Positions 30,501 to 40,667 of a stretch of 64,000 nucleotides of DNA are shown here, piece after piece. This DNA is from Mortierella alpina. Lineage: Eukaryota; Mortierellomycota; Mortierellomycetes; Mortierellales; Mortierellaceae. Where the stretch lies: positions 248,001 through 312,000 of the forward strand of contig JANATF010000017.1 in the NCBI GenBank assembly GCA_029449245.1, given 5' to 3'. The position numbers were made by a program, and so were the translations under genes. The notes under the pieces were generated by a model. That model ran no database searches. It saw only the letters and a list, made by a program, of their open reading frames with translations, and had not been told where the DNA came from. Numbering within the stretch: position 1 is the stretch's first letter; each line of letters begins with the position of its first letter.

Positions 30501-33036
30501 TGGGGATTGACCTCAGCTTATCCATATAGTCGTCAGTGCTCCAGACGGGTCTATCACCAATCAGCTTGTGTACCTCTGGATCTCGCACAAACTGATCAAC
30601 GTATTCCCCAATCTGGTCTCTTGAGAAAGGAACAATGGCGGCCTCCGTGTACAGGTTGGCTGCAGAGGAACTGTAGCGATCATTTTGTTGAGGACGGAAT
30701 CGGTCGAGGTAGCCCTGTCCAAGATAGGTGCTCCTGCAGCTGATAATCATTTTTGTGTCTGCTTGTCCCTTTTGGTTGAGCATATTTTCCGTGTGCAAGT
30801 TGAGCTTGAGTTGGGTTTCGTCGTAACCATCGCAAATTAGGATCATCTTCCGATTCTTCTTCAGCTCTTTGATCTTGTCCTCTTTAAATCCGTGCATCCG
30901 CAATTGTTTGCCAATGATATCCTCGTAGCTATTGGCCACAGCAGGTAGGTTGATGAAGAGCGGTATGTGGCCACCTGGCTTGTAGTCGTTCCAAAGCTCG
31001 TGCTCGAGATGTCTGTTGAATGTTGATTTTCCTGCTCCTGAATCGCCTAGTATCAAGAACACCTGTCCGTCGCTCTCCAGGAACCCTTTGATCGTTTCCA
31101 TGAGCGGTAGAGCATCCTTGTCAGCAGCCTGAAGGTTGGCCTTGGCCTGAGGAGGGATGTACACGGTCTGACTGTACTCCTGGAGTCGTCTGAGCCGGAG
31201 GTCGTTGAGATCGTACTCAAGGTAAGGAATATCTTGGACAAGGGCCAGAAGTGGCGACTTCATTGGGATAGGGAGGTGAGACCTCAATGGGTAGGGATGC
31301 GTGACTATGGTGGGGCCATTGTTCATTGAGACCTGCAGGAAAGCTAGGGCCACGTCTCTGACCGCACGATCAGGCACTTCCGAGATCTTGCCGAGAATGG
31401 TCAGCATCCAGGACCTGACGCTGTCGTCCTGAGCCCAATCGGTATCATTCAAGTACAGATCTTCCAGAAAACTGACAGCTTGCTCACGGATGCAGGACTC
31501 CCATTCATCATCAATCGCAATCTCGCCCAGGAGCTGGCTTACACCCCATTGGAATCGAGGATCACGACGACAAGGAGCCTCTCGAACCAGCTTGCTGAAA
31601 TAGACCAATTGACCTGCCCGGCAGAGAGCTGTAGCAGTAAGCACAGCAGGGTACCACGGATGCTTGTGGCCAGAGACAAGGCCCGTTCTGAGACTATCAA
31701 GCAGTCCACGCCCACTGTCAATCAACGAAATGATGCCTTCGTAGCTAGACTTGGCAATCCCATAAGTCTCCTCGACAGTCTTTTGCATCTGCGTGAGGCC
31801 TTCGAGTAAGCCGTCAAAATTCAACTGAATGACTCCCGACACCTTGATGATGCTCTCTGCGGCTCCGAGGGAGTGTCGCACGATGGCTCGAAGAGCGGAT
31901 TCGTTGTCAGGAACATACTGCAGGGCCTGAAATGCGTACAGCGCTTGGTACATCAGATACGGGTCCGAGCTGGATTGCAATCCTGAAAGAACTGAGGCCA
32001 GGGGTTCCTTTTCCTCGACACGAGGTAGATCTTTGACTTTGTGCTCCGGCTCGGCCATGACATCAAGGAGCCGCGAGACAGCCAAGGTTAAATGGTACTG
32101 ATGCTCCGACGACTGCTGATGGGTGTCTCCAAGGCGTTGTCTCAGAATACTCAAGATCTTGACAAGATCATCGGCGTCAAGATACGCCGGCGCGGCACAC
32201 TGGACCAGCTGGACGAGACCTTGGAGCAGATCAACATCTAGAAGAACGGATTCTTGGAGCTGCGCAATGAAGCAATTGAGCAACTTGCGGTAGTGTGGCT
32301 GATCGAGGACAGAGCCAAGGAGAACGACTTCTGACACAGCGACCGGATCCTTGACAGCATGCTTGATAAATTCCTCAACGATGCGCGATCCCAACCAGCG
32401 AAGGTGCTCTTGCTTGATCGGGTTCTGTTCAATGGCTTTGATCCATTCCTGCAGTGTATCATCGGACGGCGTGGTCCACGACACTTCGTTTGTGGGATCG
32501 GAGGCACTCTCGAGACCTTCGCGCTGCAAGGAAGAAGTCGGGTTCCTTGGAAGACGGCTGATGCATAAGGCGAGCTGGGATGTGCGGTCGATACGCTCGT
32601 CGAGTTTTGGCAATGTGATTCTAGTGGATGTTTTAGTTACGTTCTCCGAGAAGACATTCAAACGAGCCTCAGTCTTGCCGATCGTGGGCTGTGACCCAGT
32701 TCCTGAGCTGCTGACTTCGAGGCTGTAGACTTCAGAGGTGATGTCGGTGCTAGCAGGTTGAGCGCGACGGATCTCTGTCTTAGATGGACCATCTTGAATC
32801 GTGACCTTATCCTCATGTTTGGTTGACCGAAAGAGGTTTCGAAATATGTCCCGCTTTTTAGTTTTTTGGGACGAGATGGATATATTCTCGCCATCGGAAC
32901 TCGAGCTGGCTTGTTGAGACGATACAGTTGCAGCGCCATGTCTGACAGATCGAACATGGGCGGTCAATGACGGTGTCAATGAGTTATGGGCTGATCTACC
33001 GATGCCGGGTGGTGAACTATTGAGTGGATTGCTCAT
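27574..33036 (-). CDS. NLR-B: NACHT, pentapeptide and WD40 repeat protein
   Basis: Intronless 1820-residue paralogue of NLR-A with the same domain order: Ser-rich N-terminus, ARM/HEAT-like helical region, NACHT with Walker A GDSGAGKST and MILICDGYDE, pentapeptide stretch, WD40 array. It is 42 residues longer than NLR-A, exactly one WD40 unit; 13 near-identical units plus one divergent blade at each side give 15 blades. Outside the array the proteins align without net length change. Substitutions are densest in residues 30-110 and scattered elsewhere. Five of the 13 units carry the same HTDWVRSV signature, whereas NLR-A units are mixed. The frame is open and the motifs are intact, so the gene appears functional. 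Confidence 0.9.
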   Translation of the reverse strand: MSNPLNSSPPGIGRSAHNSLTPSLTAHVRSVRHGAATVSSQQASSSSDGENISISSQKTKKRDIFRNLFRSTKHEDKVTIQDGPSKTEIRRAQPASTDITSEVYSLEVSSSGTGSQPTIGKTEARLNVFSENVTKTSTRITLPKLDERIDRTSQLALCISRLPRNPTSSLQREGLESASDPTNEVSWTTPSDDTLQEWIKAIEQNPIKQEHLRWLGSRIVEEFIKHAVKDPVAVSEVVLLGSVLDQPHYRKLLNCFIAQLQESVLLDVDLLQGLVQLVQCAAPAYLDADDLVKILSILRQRLGDTHQQSSEHQYHLTLAVSRLLDVMAEPEHKVKDLPRVEEKEPLASVLSGLQSSSDPYLMYQALYAFQALQYVPDNESALRAIVRHSLGAAESIIKVSGVIQLNFDGLLEGLTQMQKTVEETYGIAKSSYEGIISLIDSGRGLLDSLRTGLVSGHKHPWYPAVLTATALCRAGQLVYFSKLVREAPCRRDPRFQWGVSQLLGEIAIDDEWESCIREQAVSFLEDLYLNDTDWAQDDSVRSWMLTILGKISEVPDRAVRDVALAFLQVSMNNGPTIVTHPYPLRSHLPIPMKSPLLALVQDIPYLEYDLNDLRLRRLQEYSQTVYIPPQAKANLQAADKDALPLMETIKGFLESDGQVFLILGDSGAGKSTFNRHLEHELWNDYKPGGHIPLFINLPAVANSYEDIIGKQLRMHGFKEDKIKELKKNRKMILICDGYDETQLKLNLHTENMLNQKGQADTKMIISCRSTYLGQGYLDRFRPQQNDRYSSSAANLYTEAAIVPFSRDQIGEYVDQFVRDPEVHKLIGDRPVWSTDDYMDKLRSIPNLMELVKNPFLLSLSLRALPGVVKDGTDITKIKVTRLTLYNSFINQWLDISERRLGTIKFAADEKQVLQDLLEEGFVDNVIAFLKNLAAAVFQEQDGNPVVQYMPLSDKGTWKVQFFGSQPLATLLRECSPLSRSGVQHRFLHRSLLEYFYSRHIRETSESVALSDISRDLAEHPLSQRTLVNEPSIVQFLAEHAQDDSGFRQRLHQFVEQSKTDVSASQAAANAITILVRAGVSFNGANLAAIQIPGADLSGGQFDSAQLNGADLRSTNLRNIWLRQADLSNAQMEDVRFGEYPYLKEESKVVSCAYSPDGKTLAVSLGSGTISLYNTATWEKIRKLSGHTSAVNSVVYSPSGQQIASGSDDNTVWLWDAQTGAPGAILSGHTSAVNSLVYSPSGQQIASGSEDKTVRLWDAQTGAPGAIRSGHTDWVRSVVFSPSGQQIASGSEDKTVRLWDAQTGAPGAILSGHVSAVLSVVFSPSGQQIASGSKDKTVRLWDAQTGAPGTILSGHTDWVRSVVFSPSGQQIASGSTDSTVRLWDAQTGAHGAILSGHTGFVYSVVFSPSGQQIASGSTDSTVRLWDAQTGAPGTILSGHTDWVRSVVFSPSGQQIASGSHDNTVRLWDAQTGAPGTILSGHTDWVRSVVFSPSGQQIASGSGDNTVRLWDAQTGAPGTILSGHTDWVRSVVFSPSGQQIASGSDDSTMRLWDAQTGAPVAILSGHTGYVLSVVFSPSGQKIASGSYDNTVRFWDAQTGAPGPILSGHTGYVNSVVFSPSGQQIASGSLDKTVRLWDAQTGAPGAILSGHTETVLSVVFSPSGQQIASGSLDNTVRLWDAQTGAPGTILSGHTDWVRSVVFSPSGQQIASGSDDNTVRLWDVKSGLCLATVKGFHGGVSSIAWNASPYGSYLSTGCGDKSVRMWKVNGTCHPVSVHLVWSSWHDQLVVSCTNVLNTQGLNGTNRKLLEQRGAISKQIPLEEP
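27853..29490 (-). repeat. Thirteen 126-bp WD40-coding tandem units (NLR-B)
   Basis: Thirteen 126-bp units on the minus strand. Variable residues lie at the same places as in NLR-A. Units 5, 7, 8, 9 and 13 share HTDWVRSV and several share GAPGTI, implying local expansion of one unit type. Confidence 0.9.
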
Positions 33037-33866
33037 GGCAGTTGTCTTGATGCTGCATCCATTGCCATAGAAACAACACGGTCAGCGCTTGTTATGAGTG
33101 AATGAAGATAGTGGTAATGCAAAGCTATAGATTGCTCTTACCTTTAGTAAAGTCAAAGCTACCGCACTGACGACAGGAGGAGATCAATGAAGAATTCAAA
33201 ATGTCGCAAAGTGGTTCAACGACGGTAGCACTAAGGCATGTATCAGGTAAACACAGCTGATAATGTAAGCGACCATACAAGCATCCATGGCTAATTCAAA
33301 TTGCGTGTGTTCATGGGTCTTGCAATACCTGGAGAGAGACAGGAGAGAGCGTTCTCCAAGAGTGATAGCAGTATCTGTCGGTCTGAAATGGCTCAGGAAC
33401 AATGTCTTTGTACGCGAGAGTTCGACTCCTTGGTGGTCAAAGGCGGTCAAGTCACGGCAAGATATCAAAGGTCACCATAAGTGGATTAGCATGAAGTTTG
33501 TAGGGAGGTTCAACTCAATATCACTCCAACAGACTCCATCCTCAAGCAAAATCTCACACTTACAGGTTCTTGATTGCAGTTTTGGCGCTCTTTGGAAAAT
33601 GGGTGTATCGATGGAGAGAAAGAACGGATCGGTGAGAAGGGAAAGAACAAGGTACGAAAATAATTAAGAGCGTGGGAGCGGTACTCAATCTCAATCTTCG
33701 CCCTCGATCCATCTTGTGTACCTCGAGCATTGAGTTCCAATGGTTATTGTGAGCATGAATATGCAGGGGCATCTTGTATCAGCCACATACCGTCTGCTCG
33801 CTCTTGTAGTCTACAAATCGCGCCGGCTACGCTCCACATCTGGATCAGCGCGACTGGCTTGCAAAA
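33037..33866 (-). promoter_or_regulatory. 5' leader and upstream region of NLR-B
   Basis: Matches 2058-2905. The near leader intron (donor gtaagag, acceptor atgcag) is preserved. The acceptor of the more distal candidate intron has changed from tcttgcag to tcttgccg on the minus strand, so leader splicing may differ between the paralogues. Confidence 0.5.
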
Positions 33867-34347
33867 AATGGGTGCGCTGTGCGCTGAGCGCTAGTCCGAA
33901 TCTCCAGTTGTGCTCATACAGCTCCTGTGTCCCTGTCCCACTGTCCGATTTGGCAATCCTATGGGAGCGGCACGCGATCTGAAACTGTCGCGACCTGAAG
34001 CCGCTGTTAATCTGCAGGTCGTAGTGAGACAAAGACTCGCGCCAACGCATTGTTTCTAATGAGTAAGGACAAAGATCGCATGGAGTCAGAGATCGGAGTC
34101 GTGCTTTCATAGCCATGCAGGAGCAGGCGAGGTCCAGTGGAGATGAGGAATGGAATATGAATTCCGAGCTCGTCGCCCTAAGGAGACTCAGTCCCTCTTT
34201 GGTTGAAAAAAAGAGGGTGGGCGGGTGAGTGCCGCTGAGCCTGTTACTGTGGGCACCGAGGTATGTTTTCCTGACCAAGCGACATGGCCCATGGGCCTGC
34301 TCATTCATCGAAATCAGCGAGGAGCAATTGCCTCATGCGAGACAAGC

Positions 34348-34393
<46 letters not shown>

Positions 34394-34742
34394 GGGCGAG
34401 AGAGTAGGTGACAAGGTGACAGGAAAGGCAAGACGCATGAGCGCGCGGTTGAAGCTCTAGCTGGGTATTCGAACAGCCGCTGGCAGGTCGTCAGGTTCTT
34501 TGTATGCAGTGCCTGAAGCACGTTAGAGAGGTCGCCGATGCCAGCCTGATGAGCTGTGTCCTGGTTCTCTCTGCTTATTGCATGCATCCGGGTGGTGTGT
34601 CGTAGATGTGTCTTAGGGGGCTGGGGGGAAACAGATCCATCGCCAACCTTAAAATACCACGGTTGTGTTCGCATCATATAATTGGTCTCACCTCCACACC
34701 ATCTCAATCGCACCATTGGGACTCGAGGACAGGATTCAGATC
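33867..34742. other. Region between NLR-B arm and asparagine-synthase relic
   Basis: No gene is supported. It contains a hexanucleotide microsatellite (next entry) and no match to the left arm. It may include the upstream region of the relic gene that starts at 34743. Confidence 0.4.
34345..34393 (+). repeat. (CGACAA)n hexanucleotide microsatellite
   Basis: About eight perfect copies of cgacaa in tandem. It keeps three frames open over a short distance, which explains repetitive open frames here; they are not genes. Confidence 0.9.
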
Positions 34743-35540
34743 ATGTCAGAGACCGAAAAGGACAAAGCTCTGTCTTACAATAGCGACCCAACCCGTGTAC
34801 AAGAGTTGCGAGGCCTGCTCCTCAAGTCACTCGCAAAGTTCAGCCCCTGCAACTGTATCCTCCTCCCGGGAGGTGTCGACACCTCCATCCTTTGCCGGCT
34901 ACAACGCCAGTAAAGAGGAGGGCAAGGATGAAAAAACACCAAAGCCTCTCTCAGGAGCTGTCACCGTCCTCTGCACGGATCAAGCCACAGATGAGCTCTA
35001 TGGGAACCAGATCTCGGCTCGCTTAGGTCTAACGCAAAAAGTTGTCAAGATCACACTGGACTCGGTCCTTGAGGAACTCGAGTTCTGTATCCAGACCCTC
35101 CAGGCCATTGATCCATCAATGAAATCGTCATTTTCAGGGGTCTGTCCGTCGCCAAATCGCCGGGTTACAAAACCGTCATGGCGGGAGATGGTGCCGATGA
35201 GCTTTTTGCGGGCTATTCGTTCCTGCACAACATGTCTGTATTCCGACAAGCTGACCAAGATCATGCGATTCTCGGGTGTGCAATTGGCGAAGGCCCTGGG
35301 ACTGCAGGTCGTGCTGCCTTACCTCAACCCAAAGCTGATTGCGTTCTCACAGCAGTGCACACGAGATGAAACGATCAATTACTATGACCACCCTGTTGAC
35401 CGAGAATGACAGTACCGACTCTCGGGTCGACAGCTCCATGGCAAGTTTATTCTGCGCCTGTAATGACAAAATCTTATTCGGCCTGGAAGGAGCCTATTGA
35501 GGTGGGACTCAGAAGGAGGCTAAGCGTGCAGCGGACCAGA
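34743..35540 (+). pseudogene. Asparagine-synthase-domain relic, right copy
   Basis: Starts with a plausible N-terminus (MSETEKDKALSYNSDPTRVQ) and the PP-loop region of the asparagine synthase ATP-pyrophosphatase fold, here LLPGGVDTS where SGGxDTS is usual. A frameshift near 34885 moves the reading to another frame (GYNASKEEGKDEKT, VTVLCTDQATDELYGNQISA, VLEELEFCIQTLQ). Further frame breaks follow near 35120-35240; then KLTKIMRFSGVQLAKALGLQ and a stop near 35409, with a final KEPIEVG fragment near 35490. It preserves the N-terminal half lost from the left copy. Family proteins use ATP to activate a carboxylate; this copy cannot make an intact enzyme. Confidence 0.75.
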
Positions 35541-35726
35541 AGAAAAAAGTCGAACCGATTTTTGTTGAAACCGAAAACCAGGTACGTTAGCCACGAGATG
35601 TCGTTGTTTAGTGCATTTTCGTGATCCAAAAAGACCATCGCTAGGTGTTCGCTGCAAGTAATGAAGTTCGACGAGTCTTGTCTGGGTCACTCATGCTTTC
35701 TTAACAACTCCTCAGCGCACCCTCTT

Positions 35727-35898
35727 GTTGTACAATGCAAGACCGTTAGATCCATTAGCAGCTTTTAAGAAGGCTTTCTTGACACCTTACATCTTTCAAG
35801 GTCGACCATGGGCTTTGTCCCTTGTATTTAAATAGTGGAAGCATCCCGTAACTCAGAGTCCCATGCATCACTCTTTTGTTCAACCAATCGACCATCCA
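35727..35898 (+). promoter_or_regulatory. Promoter module of secreted-protein copy D
   Basis: Fourth copy of the shared module (gcaagaccgttagatccatt, ttgacaccttacat, aaggtcgaccatgggct). The TATA element reads gtatttaaata (35825-35835), one substitution from copies B and C, 74 bases before the start codon. Confidence 0.7.
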
Positions 35899-36384
35899 AT
35901 GCAAGCCATCACGCTACAAGCCATCACACTTTTCTTGACCTTGAGCCTTGGGCTCTTCTCTCCAGCTGCCGCCCATGCGATTGACAAACCGACAAAAGCT
36001 GTGACTGATACTAGACCGACCAAGGCTCTGCCTGAGGCTGTACCGACAGTCGCTTGTGGCGATGGGAAATATCATCGATGCGTAATCCTAACCAATACAC
36101 AGCCTCTTGAAAGCGATCCAATCGTGGACTGGGTCGCTACGCAATATGCTGCGATTGAAGCAAACGAGGGCACCTACCAAGGGTGTAGTTGCTCACTTGG
36201 AAAGAAAATGAACAACACCACTGGAGGATTTGTGCTCATCCGCGACGGGAATGTTGGTAAATTTGTGGAGGTGTGCCGCACTATAGCTCATCCTCAGACT
36301 GCGTTGGTTGGAGAATGCTCCAAGCAGGTACAAAAAGCGATGTATGCAATAGACCATCCTTGGGTATACTTCGTCACAGACTAG
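35899..36384 (+). CDS. Small secreted six-cysteine protein D
   Basis: 161-residue member of the A/B/C family. The start at 35899 aligns with the family start; an upstream in-frame ATG at 35863 is not conserved in the other copies. The signal peptide begins MQAITLQAITLF because a 15-bp tandem duplication repeats QAITL. After the signal peptide there is an insertion rich in Lys/Thr/Pro (KPTKAV..., PTKALPEAVP) absent from A-C, followed by the six Cys (VAC, RC, CSC, VC, EC). Downstream of the stop another frame encodes PYDEPTTSTV and a basic tail (about 36400-36625), homologous to the tail of A, so a missed 3' intron or a frameshift is possible. Confidence 0.6.
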   Translation: MQAITLQAITLFLTLSLGLFSPAAAHAIDKPTKAVTDTRPTKALPEAVPTVACGDGKYHRCVILTNTQPLESDPIVDWVATQYAAIEANEGTYQGCSCSLGKKMNNTTGGFVLIRDGNVGKFVEVCRTIAHPQTALVGECSKQVQKAMYAIDHPWVYFVTD

Positions 36385-36930
36385 TACCCGTTCCAGCACC
36401 AATAGCGCCATATGATGAACCGACGACGTCGACTGTCATGCCGCTTCAAAAAACTTGGAAGCGAATGCGGCGGTTTGGCCGTGGACCAAAAGAGGCCAAG
36501 CGTATAGCGGAACTGAAAATAAAGCAGAACCAAGTCTTGCTTAAGCTGGCGAGGTCCAGATTTGCCATGAGGGCAGATGCGTTTGGCGCCACTTCATGTG
36601 TGTGTAATAAAACAATGCGTTCATAGGAGACAATCTTTTTGCTGGGAACCAGATTACGCCTGTCAGGTAGGATAACCATGGCTTGTGTTCTTTTTCTCTC
36701 GCAGTGGGAAGGGGGGTTGTAAAGCAACACCAAGTCTACCCCTCCCCCCCCCCCTTCTCCCCTTTACACCACCCAGCGTGTTCAAAAGGACACATGAATG
36801 TCACCGAATGAATGATGGCATCCAAAACAAAAAAGTCAGCGGTATGGCAAAGATGTGTGGACGTATTAATACCATAAAGCAAACCAAAACCAAAAGAAAG
36901 AACGAGTTTCATACATCTGATGTTACATTT

Positions 36931-37674
36931 TCACAGGCGGCTGGCTTCCTCAGCCTCGACCTTGGCATCCATCTCCGCCATTGTCTGCTCATATTGTCTC
37001 GACATCTCAAACGCAGCATCCAAAGCCTTTACATACGTCGGATTGGTCTTCACACTCTCCAGAGCGCCCGGTCCTTGCATTGCGATCGCGTTCAGAAATA
37101 GCTGCGCCGTAGCCGCACCGGGGTCTTTGATATTTTCATACCCGGGCGTGGATGGATCCACCTGCTCAATCATCCGTCGACTCATCACCTGATGGTATGT
37201 GCGCACGTCCCTCCAAGACGAAGGGACCTCTGTCCCCGGAAGTCTATACACCGGCTTATCCTGCGCGTCCAAATATACCGAGAACAAGATATGAGCGTCC
37301 ATATGATTGTTGACGATTCCAAAGGTTTTGCTGGCTTCGGACTGATCCGAGGAGACCGCGAGACCAGCATACGTCTCCTCAGGGTCGGACAGACTGTAGG
37401 CGTTGTTTTGAGGGTTCTTGTAGATGGCTTGGTAAGGCAGGATCTGTAGTCCATCTTCAGTCGCAATCTCGATGATACGAGTTGAAGGGCCATCTTCCTT
37501 TTTGTTGGGCCAGTAGGCATAAATGGTTCCGATGGGCTGGCGGATGCGGATGTTCTCTGTTTTCTTGAGGACTGGGTCGACGATCGGGATCTGGTTTGAT
37601 GATTCAGCAACGGCAACGACGACGGAGAAAGCGAGGAGACTAGCTGTCATCAGAGGTAGTAGAATGGGCCTCAT
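36931..37674 (-). CDS. Secreted protein of unknown function (247 residues)
   Basis: Single-exon protein with a signal peptide (MRPILLPLMTASLLAFSVVV, cleaved near residue 24). There are no Cys in the mature part, unlike its neighbours. Recognisable blocks are VDPVLKKTENIRIRQPIG, EDGLQILPYQAIYKNPQNN, SDPEETYAGLAVSSDQSEAS, NNHMDAHILFSVYLDAQDKP and a C-terminal Glu/Ala-rich helix. No known family was recognised. Fragments of two further copies lie at 23.7-24.3 kb and 26.3-26.5 kb, so the gene belongs to a small family that was caught up in the rearrangements of this island. This copy appears intact. Confidence 0.75.
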   Translation of the reverse strand: MRPILLPLMTASLLAFSVVVAVAESSNQIPIVDPVLKKTENIRIRQPIGTIYAYWPNKKEDGPSTRIIEIATEDGLQILPYQAIYKNPQNNAYSLSDPEETYAGLAVSSDQSEASKTFGIVNNHMDAHILFSVYLDAQDKPVYRLPGTEVPSSWRDVRTYHQVMSRRMIEQVDPSTPGYENIKDPGAATAQLFLNAIAMQGPGALESVKTNPTYVKALDAAFEMSRQYEQTMAEMDAKVEAEEASRL

Positions 37675-38555
37675 GATTGCGTTCTTGTCTTACTGATAGG
37701 AGTGGAAGAGGATGAGTGTGTAGTGTTGTGGATGAAGAGGGTCAACAAAAGAAGGGAGTGAAATAGGGACGTTCTCCCTTTTTCTGAATTTCTGATGGTC
37801 GTCGAGGATCGTCCCTCTTTGGTGAGAAAATTATCTGTCCTTGGAGATACTCTTGAAAAGCTACCCGAATAGCTGGACTCGAGAGGGGATGTCGGTATTG
37901 GTCCAGGCAGCTCGGTCCATCATCTCTTTTGAAGAAAGAGTGGGAAGAAAAGAGGCCAAGAGAGGCTTGAAATGGGTTCAGCACCCCCTTCACTTCAAGA
38001 TGTAACAGTGAGTGTGTCCATGCAGGAAACGGTTGAGGGGAAGCGTAAGTTGCGTGTAGGTCATGATGAAGCCGCTGCCGCATCAAAAGCAGAGGCGAGG
38101 CAGTTGAACTGTCAGTTTGTGTGTGTTTATAGAATAAGTATAGAGTACGCTAATAAGGGATAGAAGAGGTTGAGGAACGCGACTTGTTCATGTAGACCCT
38201 GGTAAAAAGTCGTACAGAACGTAGACACAAAACGTGGAGAGGATGAGGAGAAGATGGGGATGGAAAAGAAAATTGATTGAGAACGTGGGGTGAGAGTGAG
38301 ATACTAGAGTGCGAGAAAGGCTAGACTAAAAGGTCCTGCTCGCAGATTGCTTGCAATAGCGGCCAAGCAGACGAAAGGGTCGCTGCTGCCTCCTTTGTAA
38401 CCTTGAGGTCAGATCCTATCCGTTGACTGTGCTTCCTCTCTCTCCTTGTTTGGTATCCATGCCTCGCTCGCTTCTTCGATTCTTTTTTTTTCTGAGCATT
38501 TTTTTTGTTTTTTTTCTTCTTTTTTCTGATCTATGGCGGTCTTACATGGCAGGGT
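37675..38555. other. Intergenic region between secreted gene and RAC1
   Basis: No coding sequence is supported. A T-rich tract (about 38480-38525) lies just beyond the RAC1 stop codon and fits its 3' untranslated and polyadenylation region. Confidence 0.45.

Positions 38556-40667
<2,112 letters not shown>

Larger units (their letters stand above)
27215..33866 (-). repeat. Right arm of large inverted duplication (NLR-B unit)
   Basis: Reverse-complement partner of about 2058-8890. Outer breakpoint near 33866 (left partner: close downstream of Nop6), inner breakpoint near 27215. The spacer between the arms is about 18 kb and contains ATG4 and the secreted-protein genes. Confidence 0.85.

Noticed and set aside
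34225-34411. Open frames rich in Thr or Gln/Arg
   Set aside because: Produced entirely by the (cgacaa)n microsatellite.
2058-37700. Transposable element as the driver of the duplications
   Set aside because: No transposase, reverse transcriptase, integrase, long terminal repeats or clear terminal inverted repeats were recognised; the inverted arms carry host-type genes. A decayed or very short element cannot be excluded by eye.
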